Positions 24,893-34,376 are shown, numbered from the stretch's first letter. The stretch: 64,000 nucleotides of DNA from an uncultured Eubacterium sp. (GCA_910586445.1 CAJUHV010000005.1:2839-66838), one strand, 5' to 3'. Notes: a model not told the origin generated them from the letters alone. A program made the numbers and translations.

Positions 24893-27013
24893 ATGGATAA
24901 CAAACACGGTAATCTTTCCATTAACAGTGAAAATATTTTTCCTATTATCAAAAAATGGCTTTATTCAGACCACGATATATTCTATCGTGAATTAATTTCT
25001 AATGGATGTGATGCCATTACTAAACTGAAAAAACTCGATATGATGGGAGAATACGCCTTTCCTGCTGACTACAAGCCGCAGATCCAGGTCACGGTAAACC
25101 CTGACGAAAAGACCCTGTCTGTAACAGATAACGGCATAGGCATGACTGCCGAGGAAGTAGAAGAATATATAAACCAGATTGCATTTTCTGGTGCAGCTGA
25201 TTTCCTTGAAAAATACAAAGACAAAGCAAATGAAGACCAGATCATCGGCCATTTCGGACTCGGCTTTTACTCTGCATTTATGGTTGCAGATCGGGTGACA
25301 ATTGATACGCTTTCTTATAAAGACGGCGCATCCGCAGTCCACTGGTCATGCGACGGCGGCACGGAGTTTGATATGGCTGACGGCACGAAAGACAGCATAG
25401 GCACAACGATCACGCTTTACTTAAACGAAGACTGCCTTGAATTTGCAAATGAATACCGCGCAAGGGAAGTCATTGAAAAATACTGTGCATTTATGCCGAT
25501 TCCGATTTATTTAAACAAAGCCAATGCCGAAACAGAATACGAGACAATCGATGCTGAGGACAAGCGCGATGACGACACAGTAATAGAAACGATCATTGAA
25601 GAAGCAAAAACCGAAGAGCAGGAAAATGAAAACGGCGAAAAAGAAGTCGTAGAGGTATCTCCGCGCAAAGAAAAATTAAAGATCGTAAAGCGCCCGGTAT
25701 CTTTAAATGATACAAATCCTCTGTGGGCTAAGACGCCGAAGGACTGCACAGATGAGGAATACAAGGAGTTTTACCGCAAGGTATTCCATGATTATAAGGA
25801 GCCTTTATTCTGGATTCATTTAAACATGGATTATCCATTTAATTTAAAGGGCATTTTATATTTCCCAAAAATCAATACAGAATACGATTCCATCGAAGGC
25901 ACGATCAAACTATATAACAATCAGGTATTTATCGCAGACAATATTAAAGAAGTCATTCCTGAGTTTTTAATGCTGCTAAAAGGTGTCATCGACTGCCCTG
26001 ACCTGCCGCTGAACGTATCCAGAAGTGCGCTGCAGAACGACGGCTTTGTAAAAAAGATCTCCGAATACATTACAAAGAAAGTAGCTGACAAGCTCTCCGG
26101 CATGTGCAAGACAGAAAAAGAAACTTATGAAAAATACTGGGATGATATCAGCCCGTTTATTAAATACGGCTGCCTGAGAGACGAAAAGTTCTGTGATAAG
26201 ATCAACGACTATATCTTATTTAAAAACTTAGACCACAAATATCTGACACTGCTGGAATGCCTCAAGGCTGATGAAGATGAGGCTGAAAAAACAGATGAAG
26301 ATGCAGCACAAAACAACGATGAAAAAATCGAAGTAGAAAATGCCGACGGCACATCTGCAACCGGCGACGATGCCGATGACAGCGATGAAGCTGAAAAGGA
26401 TACCCGCAAGATTATCTACTATGTAACAGACGAGCAGCAGCAGAGCCAGTACATCAATATGTTTAAGGACGAGGGGATGGATGCTGTGATCCTCGACCAC
26501 AACATTGATTCTTCCTTTATCACGCAGCTGGAGCGCCGCAACGAAAAATTCAAGTTTATGCGTATTGATGCTGATGTAACAGAATCGTTGAAAGAAGATG
26601 TGCCGGAAGAAGAATTAAAAGAAGAAACAGATGCGCTCACAGAAACCTTCCGCAAAGCGCTGGGCAATGACAAGCTGACTGTGAAGGTAGAAAAGCTGAA
26701 AAATGAAAACATCTCCTCTGTCATTACGCTGTCCGAAGAAGGAAGACGTATGCAGGATATGATGAAAATGTACGCTATGGGCGGCATGGGCGGTATGGAC
26801 CCATCCATGTTCGGCGGGGATATTTCCCTTACGCTCAACGCAAACAATGCACTTGTAAAATACATCTTTGAACACAAAGACTCCGAGCATGTGCCGACAT
26901 TCTGCCAGCAGCTGTATGACCTTGCCATGATCAGCAATCAACCGCTTACTCCAGAAGCTATGACGAAATTTATCGCAAGAAGCAATGAAATTATGATGCT
27001 GCTTGCTAAATAA
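24893..27013 (+). CDS. htpG: Hsp90-family chaperone HtpG
   Basis: A 706-residue Hsp90. The N-terminal GHKL ATPase has ELISNGCDAITKLK, DNGIGMT and GHFGLGFYSAFMV; the middle domain has PLFWIHLNMDYPFNLKGILY, and LNVSRSALQND is present. The C-terminal dimer domain ends NEIMMLLAK. It is about 80 residues longer than E. coli HtpG because of two acidic insertions: around residues 215-265 (EEAKTEEQENENGEKEV, at the site of the eukaryotic charged linker) and around 460-500 (DEAEKTDEDAAQNNDEK). AAGGAG stands 9 nt before ATG. A CIRCE site precedes it and a strong terminator follows, so it is monocistronic. HtpG assists folding of client proteins under stress. Confidence 0.95.
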   Translation: MDNKHGNLSINSENIFPIIKKWLYSDHDIFYRELISNGCDAITKLKKLDMMGEYAFPADYKPQIQVTVNPDEKTLSVTDNGIGMTAEEVEEYINQIAFSGAADFLEKYKDKANEDQIIGHFGLGFYSAFMVADRVTIDTLSYKDGASAVHWSCDGGTEFDMADGTKDSIGTTITLYLNEDCLEFANEYRAREVIEKYCAFMPIPIYLNKANAETEYETIDAEDKRDDDTVIETIIEEAKTEEQENENGEKEVVEVSPRKEKLKIVKRPVSLNDTNPLWAKTPKDCTDEEYKEFYRKVFHDYKEPLFWIHLNMDYPFNLKGILYFPKINTEYDSIEGTIKLYNNQVFIADNIKEVIPEFLMLLKGVIDCPDLPLNVSRSALQNDGFVKKISEYITKKVADKLSGMCKTEKETYEKYWDDISPFIKYGCLRDEKFCDKINDYILFKNLDHKYLTLLECLKADEDEAEKTDEDAAQNNDEKIEVENADGTSATGDDADDSDEAEKDTRKIIYYVTDEQQQSQYINMFKDEGMDAVILDHNIDSSFITQLERRNEKFKFMRIDADVTESLKEDVPEEELKEETDALTETFRKALGNDKLTVKVEKLKNENISSVITLSEEGRRMQDMMKMYAMGGMGGMDPSMFGGDISLTLNANNALVKYIFEHKDSEHVPTFCQQLYDLAMISNQPLTPEAMTKFIARSNEIMMLLAK

Positions 27014-27038
27014 ACTTTTTATAACAGTATTATAAATA

Positions 27039-27080
27039 AACCATGCTGTCTGTTTTATTTCCCAGACAGCATGGTTTTTG
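27039..27080. terminator. htpG terminator, possibly bidirectional
   Basis: A perfect 14-bp stem, AACCATGCTGTCTG (27039-27052) with CAGACAGCATGGTT (27063-27076), is followed by TTTG. It lies between two convergent genes, although the T-run is better on the plus strand. Confidence 0.9.
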
Positions 27081-27104
27081 TTTAAAGTAAAAGTCCCCGA
27101 CATC

Positions 27105-29981
27105 CTAGACTTTTACACTCTTCTTCCCTTTCTTTTTCTCAAATGCCTCCGCAAACGGCATATTCATCCCCTGAGGCGGCTGTTCCAGATATTCCTTCTT
27201 TATCTTCGTATTTTCCCAGTGCACTTCCTCTTCCAGCTCCCTTGCAGACACCAGCCGGCACCCCTGCCCATGTATAATAATCTGCTCCAGCCTGTCGGAT
27301 GTCGCCACTGTCACCTTGTATTTCCTTCCATATTCATGAGAAAAACGTTCGATATACTGATCCGCTGTCTCTGCTTCTTTCGTAAATACGACATGTATGT
27401 TGTGATAATCATAATACTCCGTCTGATGCCCCACGACCCGGTAGGCATCAAACACTACAATCAGGCTGCATTTTTTTAATGCCTGATAGTTGCACATAAT
27501 ATCAAGCAGGCGTCCTCTTGCCCCGTCAATATTGTCTTTTGCAAGATCACTCAGCTCTTTCCATGCAAATATAATATTGTATCCATCTACCAGAAAATAT
27601 TCCTGCTGGTTCTGCTGCTTCCTGCCAGCATCCTGCCTGTTTTTTCTGCCCTTTAAAGCTGTTTGATAATCCTGCTCTTCCTGCGTCTTATCCCCCTGCT
27701 CTGTTTCCATCTTCTGCGCTGACAGATCCTGCCCGGCATTATCATCCCGGTTTGTGCCGCTGCCCTGCTCTTTCGTGCCGTAGGTTCTTTTTTTACGATG
27801 TGCACCGTTTTTCCTGGGCGTACTTTTGTCCCGTTTATTTGCCAGATAAGTACTGGCGATAATCTTGTCCACTTCCTCTGTGCCGATATTTACATTACGC
27901 ACCGAGGCATGTTTTTTCAGCTTCTCTGCCTCTTCTAACAGGCGGGTTTCCTCCGACTTTGGAACAGACAATGCACTTTCTAAGTGCATATAGTCTTTGA
28001 CCTCATACCATTCTACCAAAAATCCTGCTCCATGCGCACAGAAAACAGACGCGGACGGATTCTCCAGATCTGCGGATGGATCATAGCCAATGCGTGCAAG
28101 CACCTCCTGTGTATTATGGCACGGGGCATAGCCTCTAAACGTACACTGAAGCGTGCCGATTCCTTTTGTATATTCTGTTACCTCTTTCTGGTAGCCCCGC
28201 ATCGTTACTACCGGCGCACTCCCAGTCAGTACGGACATCCCGTTTTCAATCGCAGGCAGTCCAAGCCTGCCGTGCATATTTTCAATATCAGTCATCGCCC
28301 TGCCGACCATCCGCTCCGGCAGCTCCAGATAAAAGTCATAATAAGGCTCAAGCAGCACGTTCTGTGCCTGCATCAGTCCCTGCCTCACTGCACGGTAAGT
28401 AGCCTGACGGAAATCACCGCCCTCGGTATGCTTTAAATGGGCACGTCCTGTCATCAGCGTTATTTTCATATCCGTAAGCACAGATCCGGTAAGAACTCCC
28501 TTATGTTCCCGTTCTTTTAAATGCGTCAGAATCAGCCGCTGCCAGTTTCTGTCCAGGATATCTTCACTGCAGGCAGAAGCAAACTGCATGCCGCTGCCTT
28601 CCTCCCCCGGTTCCAGCAGCAGGTGGACTTCCGCATAATGGCGCAGCGGCTCAAAATGTCCGACGCCTTCTGCCTGATCACTGATCGTTTCTTTATATAC
28701 GATATTTCCGGCGCCAAATTCTACTACAGTATCAAATCTATTCTTGATCATGCTGGCCAGTATTTCCAGCTGCACTTCTCCCATCAGCTGCACCTGAATC
28801 TCCTGCAGCTGTTCATTCCATACGATATGCAGCTGCGGTTCCTCCTCCTCCAGCTGCCGCAGCTTTGGCAGCATGACAGCGGCATCCATACCTTCCGTCA
28901 GTATGACCTGATACGTCAATACCGGCTCCAGCAGCGGCATGCCGGAATCCGGCTCTATTCCCAGCCCGTCACCGGGCTTTGTATGCGTCAGCCCTGTCAC
29001 TGCACAGACTGTACCAGACGGCGCTTCATTGACCGCTTCATATTTTGCACCAGAATAAATGCGTATCTGATTGACTTTTTCTTCCCATGTGCCTTCTCCC
29101 GTCTCTGCCGGATCATTGGCAGCAGATAAGATTTTTCCTGACAAGGCAGTGCGTACTTTTAAAACGCCCCCGGTAATTTTCATATAAGTCAGCCGGTTTC
29201 CCTGCTCGTCCCTTGCGATCTTAAATACTTTTGCGGCAAATTCTTTCGGATACTGCGGAGTCTGCATATACCTATAAAATCCGTCCAGAAACGCCTCTAT
29301 TCCCTGCTGCTTTAATGCAGAGCCAAAAAAACATGGAAAGCACAGCCTTTCACGGATCATATTACTGATACATGACTGGTCTATCATCCCCTGATCCAGG
29401 TACTGTTCCATAGCCGTCTCGCTGCACATCGCAAGCGCATCATAAAATGCCTCGCTGCCCTGCTCTGTAAAATCTACGCAGCTGTCGCTTAACCGCTCTT
29501 GAAGCTGCGTCAAAAGTGCCTCTTTGTCTGTTCCGTTTTGATCCATTTTATTTATGAACAAAAAAACCGGAATCTGATACCGGTTCAATAGTCTCCACAA
29601 TGTCTGTGTATGTCCCTGTATGCCGTCTGCTCCATTGATCAGTAAAACCGCATAATCCAAAACCTGCAGGGTACGTTCCATTTCTGCCGAAAAGTCTACA
29701 TGCCCCGGCGTATCCAGCAGTGTAATCTTTAGATCCTTCCACTCAAACAATGCCTGCTTGGAAAATATAGTAATTCCTCTTGCACGTTCCAGCTCATATG
29801 TATCTAAAAAGGCATCCTGATTGTCTACGCGCCCCGGCTTTCGGATCTTTCCGCTTGTATACAGCATTGCCTCAGACAATGTCGTCTTTCCGGCATCTAC
29901 ATGTGCCAGCAGCGCAATGCTGACATGCCTTGATTTATTGGATAATTTATTTTTAGACGTATCTTCCGTCGTATCCTGCAT
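27105..29981 (-). CDS. Tet(M)-like EF-G-family GTPase fused to a NYN (YacP/Rae1-like) RNase domain
   Basis: ATG 29981 is preferred (AAGGGA site; conserved sequence starts soon after) over the longer frame to 30104. The 958-residue product begins with a translational GTPase domain: P-loop AHVDAGKTTLSEAML, RGITIFS, DTPGHVDFSAE, INKMDQNG. Domains 2-5 of the EF-G/Tet(M) type follow to about residue 660. A charged Lys/Arg/Gln-rich linker (about 690-790) leads to a NYN domain starting YFLVDGYNIIFAWKEL, with VVFDAYRVVG and VATSDRLEQIII, like Rae1/YacP, the ribosome-dependent endonuclease of Bacillus. Ribosomal protection proteins release tetracycline from the A site. Combining both suggests A-site-targeted RNA cleavage, which is inference. 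Whether it gives tetracycline resistance cannot be judged here. Confidence 0.85.
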   Translation of the reverse strand: MQDTTEDTSKNKLSNKSRHVSIALLAHVDAGKTTLSEAMLYTSGKIRKPGRVDNQDAFLDTYELERARGITIFSKQALFEWKDLKITLLDTPGHVDFSAEMERTLQVLDYAVLLINGADGIQGHTQTLWRLLNRYQIPVFLFINKMDQNGTDKEALLTQLQERLSDSCVDFTEQGSEAFYDALAMCSETAMEQYLDQGMIDQSCISNMIRERLCFPCFFGSALKQQGIEAFLDGFYRYMQTPQYPKEFAAKVFKIARDEQGNRLTYMKITGGVLKVRTALSGKILSAANDPAETGEGTWEEKVNQIRIYSGAKYEAVNEAPSGTVCAVTGLTHTKPGDGLGIEPDSGMPLLEPVLTYQVILTEGMDAAVMLPKLRQLEEEEPQLHIVWNEQLQEIQVQLMGEVQLEILASMIKNRFDTVVEFGAGNIVYKETISDQAEGVGHFEPLRHYAEVHLLLEPGEEGSGMQFASACSEDILDRNWQRLILTHLKEREHKGVLTGSVLTDMKITLMTGRAHLKHTEGGDFRQATYRAVRQGLMQAQNVLLEPYYDFYLELPERMVGRAMTDIENMHGRLGLPAIENGMSVLTGSAPVVTMRGYQKEVTEYTKGIGTLQCTFRGYAPCHNTQEVLARIGYDPSADLENPSASVFCAHGAGFLVEWYEVKDYMHLESALSVPKSEETRLLEEAEKLKKHASVRNVNIGTEEVDKIIASTYLANKRDKSTPRKNGAHRKKRTYGTKEQGSGTNRDDNAGQDLSAQKMETEQGDKTQEEQDYQTALKGRKNRQDAGRKQQNQQEYFLVDGYNIIFAWKELSDLAKDNIDGARGRLLDIMCNYQALKKCSLIVVFDAYRVVGHQTEYYDYHNIHVVFTKEAETADQYIERFSHEYGRKYKVTVATSDRLEQIIIHGQGCRLVSARELEEEVHWENTKIKKEYLEQPPQGMNMPFAEAFEKKKGKKSVKV

Positions 29982-30150
29982 AAAAATATCCCTTCCTATT
30001 CCTGTAATGTATATTATGCGCTGCGCAGTTTTGATAAATAATTCACTAATATGTGATTCTTTTGACACAATCCCTTTATCACATACCTTTGGGCGCATTA
30101 TCAAATATTTTTATGGCACTTTTACGACACCGCTTTAAATTTTCAATTTC

Positions 30151-30354
30151 CTACGACAATATCTTATGCCATTTTACACATCTATTCTTTTCCCTATTAA
30201 TGATTTCCTCACGCAGACTCCTTTCCAAAAGAGCCTGATATGGTTTTAATTTACCACATACATGCTCAATTTGCAACAATTGACATCTGGATCGAATAAA
30301 TTCATATGCAGCTGAGCTGTCAGATCTCAATGTTTTGCGATATGTACTTCTCAA
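30151..30354 (-). CDS. Short AT-rich open frame, unrecognised (doubtful)
   Basis: A 67-codon frame with a TTG start and a basic product (RSLREEIINREKNRCVKWHK near the end). No clear ribosome site and no family recognised. Its AT-rich codon use and its place beside recombinase and toxin relics suggest a fragment of the same decayed island. The remainder of the 29982-30385 gap shows no other gene. Confidence 0.2.
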   Translation of the reverse strand: MRSTYRKTLRSDSSAAYEFIRSRCQLLQIEHVCGKLKPYQALLERSLREEIINREKNRCVKWHKILS

Positions 30355-30385
30355 ACCCTTGTATATAAGGTGTCAATTAAAATGA

Positions 30386-30607
30386 TACAACATCAATATC
30401 TCTTTGCTGGATGAAGTTGTCGACTTGCTGCGTCAGGGCTGGCAGCTCGAAGAACGCTGCCGCGACCATGGGCTGACCGGAGACCTTTCAGGTTTTCGGG
30501 AATGCCATATCAAGCCGGACTGGCTGTTAATCTATCTCATCGAAAATGATATTTTAACGCTGACCTTAATCGATACCGGTTCACACTCAGATCTTTTCAA
30601 GAAATAA
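30386..30607 (+). pseudogene. 5'-truncated YafQ-family toxin relic
   Basis: After a TGA at 30383-30385 the frame reads YNISLLDEVV-like sequence through RECHIKPDWLLIYLIEND and TGSHSDLFKK, the characteristic second half of YafQ/RelE-type mRNA interferases (RDHxL, GxRECHIxPDWLLIY, TGSHSDLF). About 20-25 residues of the N-terminus and a proper start are missing; only a TTG at 30404 is available. YafQ toxins cut ribosome-bound mRNA and are paired with DinJ antitoxins. No antitoxin is present. It is probably inactive. Confidence 0.75.
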
Positions 30608-30609
30608 TG

Positions 30610-30830
30610 CACAGGCAGGTAATTCCATCTTTGTTGGGTTTCCTGCCTGTTACTTTTTCTGTCAGCGGCAGTTTGTGGTGTACTTCTTCCATCAGCCGCA
30701 GCAATGTTTTGCGGACAGACAGTTTTTTCAAAAATATCAATATCGTCCCAATTTATCGCACACAGCTCTCCTGCACGTATTCCTGTAAAAAGACAAAGCA
30801 AATACCCGGGTATTCTTATATTCCCTTTTC
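30610..30830 (-). pseudogene. Tyrosine recombinase (phage integrase) fragment
   Basis: The minus strand encodes LLCLFTGIRAGELCAINWDD, the box I Arg region of tyrosine recombinases. After FEKT the continuation (SVRKTLLRLMEEV, then LPLTEKVTGRKP) is in another frame, so there is a frameshift as well as loss of both ends; the His/Arg/Tyr catalytic part is absent. It is a relic of an integrase that may have brought the island. Confidence 0.7.
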
Positions 30831-30855
30831 AGACTGATACTCGGCAGCCCTCTGC

Positions 30856-32532
30856 TCATCCCTTTTTTACCAGACATTTCTTCTGGAAAAATGCAATCCC
30901 CAGCCGGCCTGCTTTCTTATATCCATCACGTTCCACTTTTTCTGCATATTGTTTCTCCCTGATCTGGGAGAGCGCTTCTTCGCATGCGTTCTCCATCTGA
31001 TCTTCATAATACGTTCGCTTTGCCTCCAGCACAACAGCCCTGCGGTTTCTTCGGTCTTTTACAACAAGATCGGAACGTCCAAGGCCATTTTCATAATTGG
31101 ATTCCACGCGGTACCCTGCGTTGGAAAACAACCCGGTCAGAAATGCATGGTAAAAACTCTCGGCATAATCATGGTAACTGATGGTATCAAACAGCAGATC
31201 TGAGATCAGCTCGGTCAGCCGCTGTGCATTTTCATCCCACAATGCTGCAAATAATTCATTCCGGTCTTTTTGGGCGGTGGTTTCCATCAGCCACGCTTTG
31301 ACGCTTTTTTTGAAAATTCCGAGAACCTCTTTGTTGGGAACCTTCAGCGCGTACTGACCGGGCAGCAGCTGCAGGCCGGAAATCTCATCCGGGCGCAGCC
31401 TTGTCAGATAACCCGTCAGATACAGAAGGCTCCATAGATTTTCTTCCGAACTTTCCAGTACGTCATAGGTGAGATTTTCTTCAACGTGCTCTACGATATG
31501 TTTCCCGGCGAGCAAGGTTTCAAATTTGTCATTTATATCAAAATCCGTTCTTTTTAAAAAGGTACGGATGATGGAATTATCACTCGTATTTTCCCAGAAA
31601 TTCTTTGGCTTTGAGTCCGGATTCAGAAGCAGGTTCTGCACATGGTTCATCACATCCCAGGGACAGTAAACGTCGAAATCTCCGAAATGGTATCCGTCGT
31701 ACCATTCCCTGACCTCCTCCGCATAAGGCGCAAGACCCGTATCCGCAAGCAGACGGTTGACTTCGTCCTGTGTGAAACCGAAGCATTCATTGAGCTGCGT
31801 ATCGGAAATGGTATCCGATACAAAATTATTCGTTCCTGTGAAAATACTTTCTTTTGCAATTTGAAGACAGCCTGTAATCACTGCAAACTCCAGTGAATTA
31901 TTATCCTTAATGACCTGCATGACCCCCTTTATGGCATCCTGCATTTCACGATAGTATCCTTTTTCGCTTGCCTTAGCCAGCGGGACATCATATTCATCAA
32001 TAATCAGGATTACGGATTTTTGGTAGTGCAATTCCATAAGCTGCGTCAGCTTCAGCAAACTGTTTTTGATGCCTTTTAGATCCGCTTTTTCCGCTGCTGT
32101 TCTGTGAAACTGTTCTTTGTCCAGAGGCTGGATGCGCTCGCTTTCTGTCAGGTAAATGTGCTTTTTGTACAGCTCGGCAATGACAGATGCGAGCTGTGCG
32201 TATGCGCCGGAAAAGTTCAGCCCGTCCACACTTCGAAACGACAGAAACAATGTGGGATATTGATTCATCCATTGCCTGCAGAGCTCTTCATTTCTCATAA
32301 CAGACAGCCCCTCGAATAAGGCGAGGCTGTTTTTCTGTATGTCAAAAAATTCTGACAGCATACTCATACCAAGTGTTTTTCCGAAACGGCGGGGCCTTGT
32401 GATCAATGTGACTTTTGTACTTTGTGTTTTTAATAATTGTTCAATCAGAGAGGACTTATCAATAAAGTAGCTGCCTTTTCTTCTAATCTCGGCAAAGTTA
32501 GAGGTCCCGACAGGGATATTAATGGTATTCAT
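30856..32532 (-). CDS. AAA-ATPase-like protein with C-terminal PD-(D/E)XK nuclease domain
   Basis: The 558-residue protein begins INIPVGTSNFAEIRRKGSYF, the typical start of the AAA-ATPase_like (PF09820) family. It has a P-loop-like RPRRFGKTLGMSM near residue 47 and Walker B VILIIDEYDVPL near residue 170. A C-terminal PDDEXK_9-type domain shows GRSDLVV followed by VVLEAKR (D...ExK). These proteins are numerous in Bacteroidetes and Clostridia; function is unproven. AAGGAG lies 7 nt before ATG. It is intact within an otherwise decayed island. Confidence 0.85.
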   Translation of the reverse strand: MNTINIPVGTSNFAEIRRKGSYFIDKSSLIEQLLKTQSTKVTLITRPRRFGKTLGMSMLSEFFDIQKNSLALFEGLSVMRNEELCRQWMNQYPTLFLSFRSVDGLNFSGAYAQLASVIAELYKKHIYLTESERIQPLDKEQFHRTAAEKADLKGIKNSLLKLTQLMELHYQKSVILIIDEYDVPLAKASEKGYYREMQDAIKGVMQVIKDNNSLEFAVITGCLQIAKESIFTGTNNFVSDTISDTQLNECFGFTQDEVNRLLADTGLAPYAEEVREWYDGYHFGDFDVYCPWDVMNHVQNLLLNPDSKPKNFWENTSDNSIIRTFLKRTDFDINDKFETLLAGKHIVEHVEENLTYDVLESSEENLWSLLYLTGYLTRLRPDEISGLQLLPGQYALKVPNKEVLGIFKKSVKAWLMETTAQKDRNELFAALWDENAQRLTELISDLLFDTISYHDYAESFYHAFLTGLFSNAGYRVESNYENGLGRSDLVVKDRRNRRAVVLEAKRTYYEDQMENACEEALSQIREKQYAEKVERDGYKKAGRLGIAFFQKKCLVKKG

Positions 32533-32872
32533 AGGCGTTCTCCTTCTGTTATCATCAGGATAAAACTGGGGCGGTGCGTATATGGGTATGCCACACTCGC
32601 ATTTTTAATGATCGTGTCACACACTTTCCATACCGTATGATATTCGGCATGTTTTTGATCACATGCGGTGCCGTATTTGCGGATCGTCTGCATTCTATTA
32701 TATCTATGACCGTTTTATAAAGTATAACAACTCCAGGCGGATGATTCAATAGTATTCTTTCGGTTTGAGTTCTGCAATTTCCTCAATTGTCAGCTTTCCC
32801 ATTTTCAACATCCTGATCGTAACCATTATCTCCCAATGCCAATTGAGGCAAAATTCGGGCAAACCTTGATTT

Positions 32873-33055
32873 TCAGCTAAAGCCATGCCATACTTTCATT
32901 CGTTGCAAAGCCCGCAAAAACCAAGGTCTTTTCATTCCTCCATGTTCGCCTATCCCATACGGAGGGCCAGCCACCGCAATATCAAAATAATTGTCCGGGA
33001 AATGCGGCAGATCGTCCATGCAGTCCCCACAGACAAAACTGTTCATTTCCAACAT
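32873..33055 (-). pseudogene. DNA methyltransferase fragment
   Basis: The frame starts normally (GAGGTG site; MLEMNSFVCGDCMDDLP), continues FPDNYFDIAVAGPPYGIGE and stops after about 60 codons. This is the N-terminal catalytic segment of an N4/N6 type II-like methylase, with GPPY in place of DPPY. The remainder is missing. Between its end and 32532 the only other hint is a 26-codon frame near 32755-32835 (MLKMGKLTIEEIAELKP); nothing else is supported there. Confidence 0.6.
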
Positions 33056-33125
33056 ATCCGCACCTCTTTCCATATTCCTATGATCTCATGGATTGGAACG
33101 GGGATTGTACCAATTATAATTCATG

Positions 33126-33160
33126 ACAATAGAAAGTTCGCGCAGCGTGCTTTCTATTGT
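33126..33160. repeat. Perfect 11-bp inverted repeat with related half-site elsewhere
   Basis: ACAATAGAAAG (33126-33136) and CTTTCTATTGT (33150-33160) flank 13 nt. T-rich sequence follows on the plus strand. The right arm and part of the loop recur at 19648-19673, after ftsH. It could be a terminator in an empty region or a small repetitive palindrome. Confidence 0.55.
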
Positions 33161-33227
33161 TTATTTTTGTTTTGGAATAATTAATAGAATATTACAGTAT
33201 CAGGCTCTTATTTTATTTACAACATTT

Positions 33228-34322
33228 TTACGACACTTTGCCAAATATCTCCTTAATCCATTCCAGATACTGCTCCATATAATAATCCTGCCCATATGCA
33301 TGATTTTTTCCTTCAGCTATAGCGATCGTTACATCTATTCCTGCTGCCTGTGCTGCGGCAATATATTCTTTCGGGCCGTCTCCCACAACCGTATCCGCTG
33401 TCCCATAGGAAATAAACTGCGGCAGATTGGCAGAATGATCCAGATACTGCTTTAAATCCAGCATGTCCAAAAGCTCCTCCCGCTTTCCGGCATCCCGCAC
33501 ATCTTCATCGTCAAACAGGCAGAACAGCATGCCTACATTGCAGCGGAATGTCAGTGCCGGATAGATCATGGCAGGCGCGGCAATGCTGTCGTCTATTTTG
33601 TCAATTTCATCAGGTGTATAGCCATCAGGAAACAGATCCCTGCCTTGAACCAGATTGATATAGCTGCCTGCCTGATACCCTCCTGCCGAAAAGCCGAGCA
33701 GACCTATTTTAGCAGGGTTTATGCCGTAACCATCCGCATTCGCTTTCAGATAACGCACGGCTCTCTGCACATCCAGCTGAGGTATTGGATATTCATAAGG
33801 ATTGCTGCGGTAATGCAGGACAAATGCATTTATGCCGTGCTTTTGCAGAGTCACTGCTACATCATGCCCCTCCGCGCCGCTGCCGTCCATTGACTTATAG
33901 CCATATCCTCCGCCCGGGATCACAATAACCGCACAGTCAGAACCCTCTGCCGGATAAGGAATCATATATGGCTGATCTTCATATGTTTCCTGTTCATAGC
34001 CCGCCTGGATTTCATGGAAATAAGTATATGTATCCATATTTCTTTCGACGTCCTGGTACACCGCACCTGGAATAGACCGGTAAAACCCCGCGGCAGAATC
34101 TTCCCAGCTGGAATTAAAATCGATATTCATATCATCAAGCTTGCTCCCGCTGTGATTACCTGCTGCAGTATTCCATATTTCAATGCAGTTATCATTGCCG
34201 GCCCCGTCCTGCTTTCCAAGATCTGGTTTGTTTGTGTAAATGGTTATAAATATGGCAGCAGACACAGCCAGTATTATTATGACAGGCATAATAATGCCCA
34301 ATTTTTTTATTCTCTTTCTCAT
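33228..34322 (-). CDS. Alpha/beta-hydrolase esterase with N-terminal membrane anchor
   Basis: A 364-residue protein. Residues 8-28 form a membrane helix (IIMPVIIILAVSAAIFITIY), so the enzyme is probably outside. The catalytic half has VIVIPGGGYGYKSMDG (oxyanion region), GLLGFSAGGYQA (nucleophile Ser) and EGKNHAYGQDYYMEQYLEWI (catalytic His). This resembles acetyl-xylan or BD-FAE-type carbohydrate esterases. The substrate is not shown by the sequence. AGGAGG precedes the start. It is divergent from the ferredoxin gene. Confidence 0.8.
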   Translation of the reverse strand: MRKRIKKLGIIMPVIIILAVSAAIFITIYTNKPDLGKQDGAGNDNCIEIWNTAAGNHSGSKLDDMNIDFNSSWEDSAAGFYRSIPGAVYQDVERNMDTYTYFHEIQAGYEQETYEDQPYMIPYPAEGSDCAVIVIPGGGYGYKSMDGSGAEGHDVAVTLQKHGINAFVLHYRSNPYEYPIPQLDVQRAVRYLKANADGYGINPAKIGLLGFSAGGYQAGSYINLVQGRDLFPDGYTPDEIDKIDDSIAAPAMIYPALTFRCNVGMLFCLFDDEDVRDAGKREELLDMLDLKQYLDHSANLPQFISYGTADTVVGDGPKEYIAAAQAAGIDVTIAIAEGKNHAYGQDYYMEQYLEWIKEIFGKVS

Positions 34323-34367
34323 ATTTTTCCTCCTGCTAAATACGGTCTGGCCTCCCAGATCAGACTA

Positions 34368-34376
34368 TGGTATACT
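34368..34376 (+). promoter_or_regulatory. Extended -10 promoter of the ferredoxin gene
   Basis: TGGTATACT matches an extended -10 (TGnTATAAT-like). No good -35 is present. Confidence 0.45.

Noticed and set aside
27105..29981. Housekeeping elongation factor G
   Set aside because: The sequence follows the Tet(M)-like branch and carries a NYN domain, and no ribosomal-protein operon is nearby.
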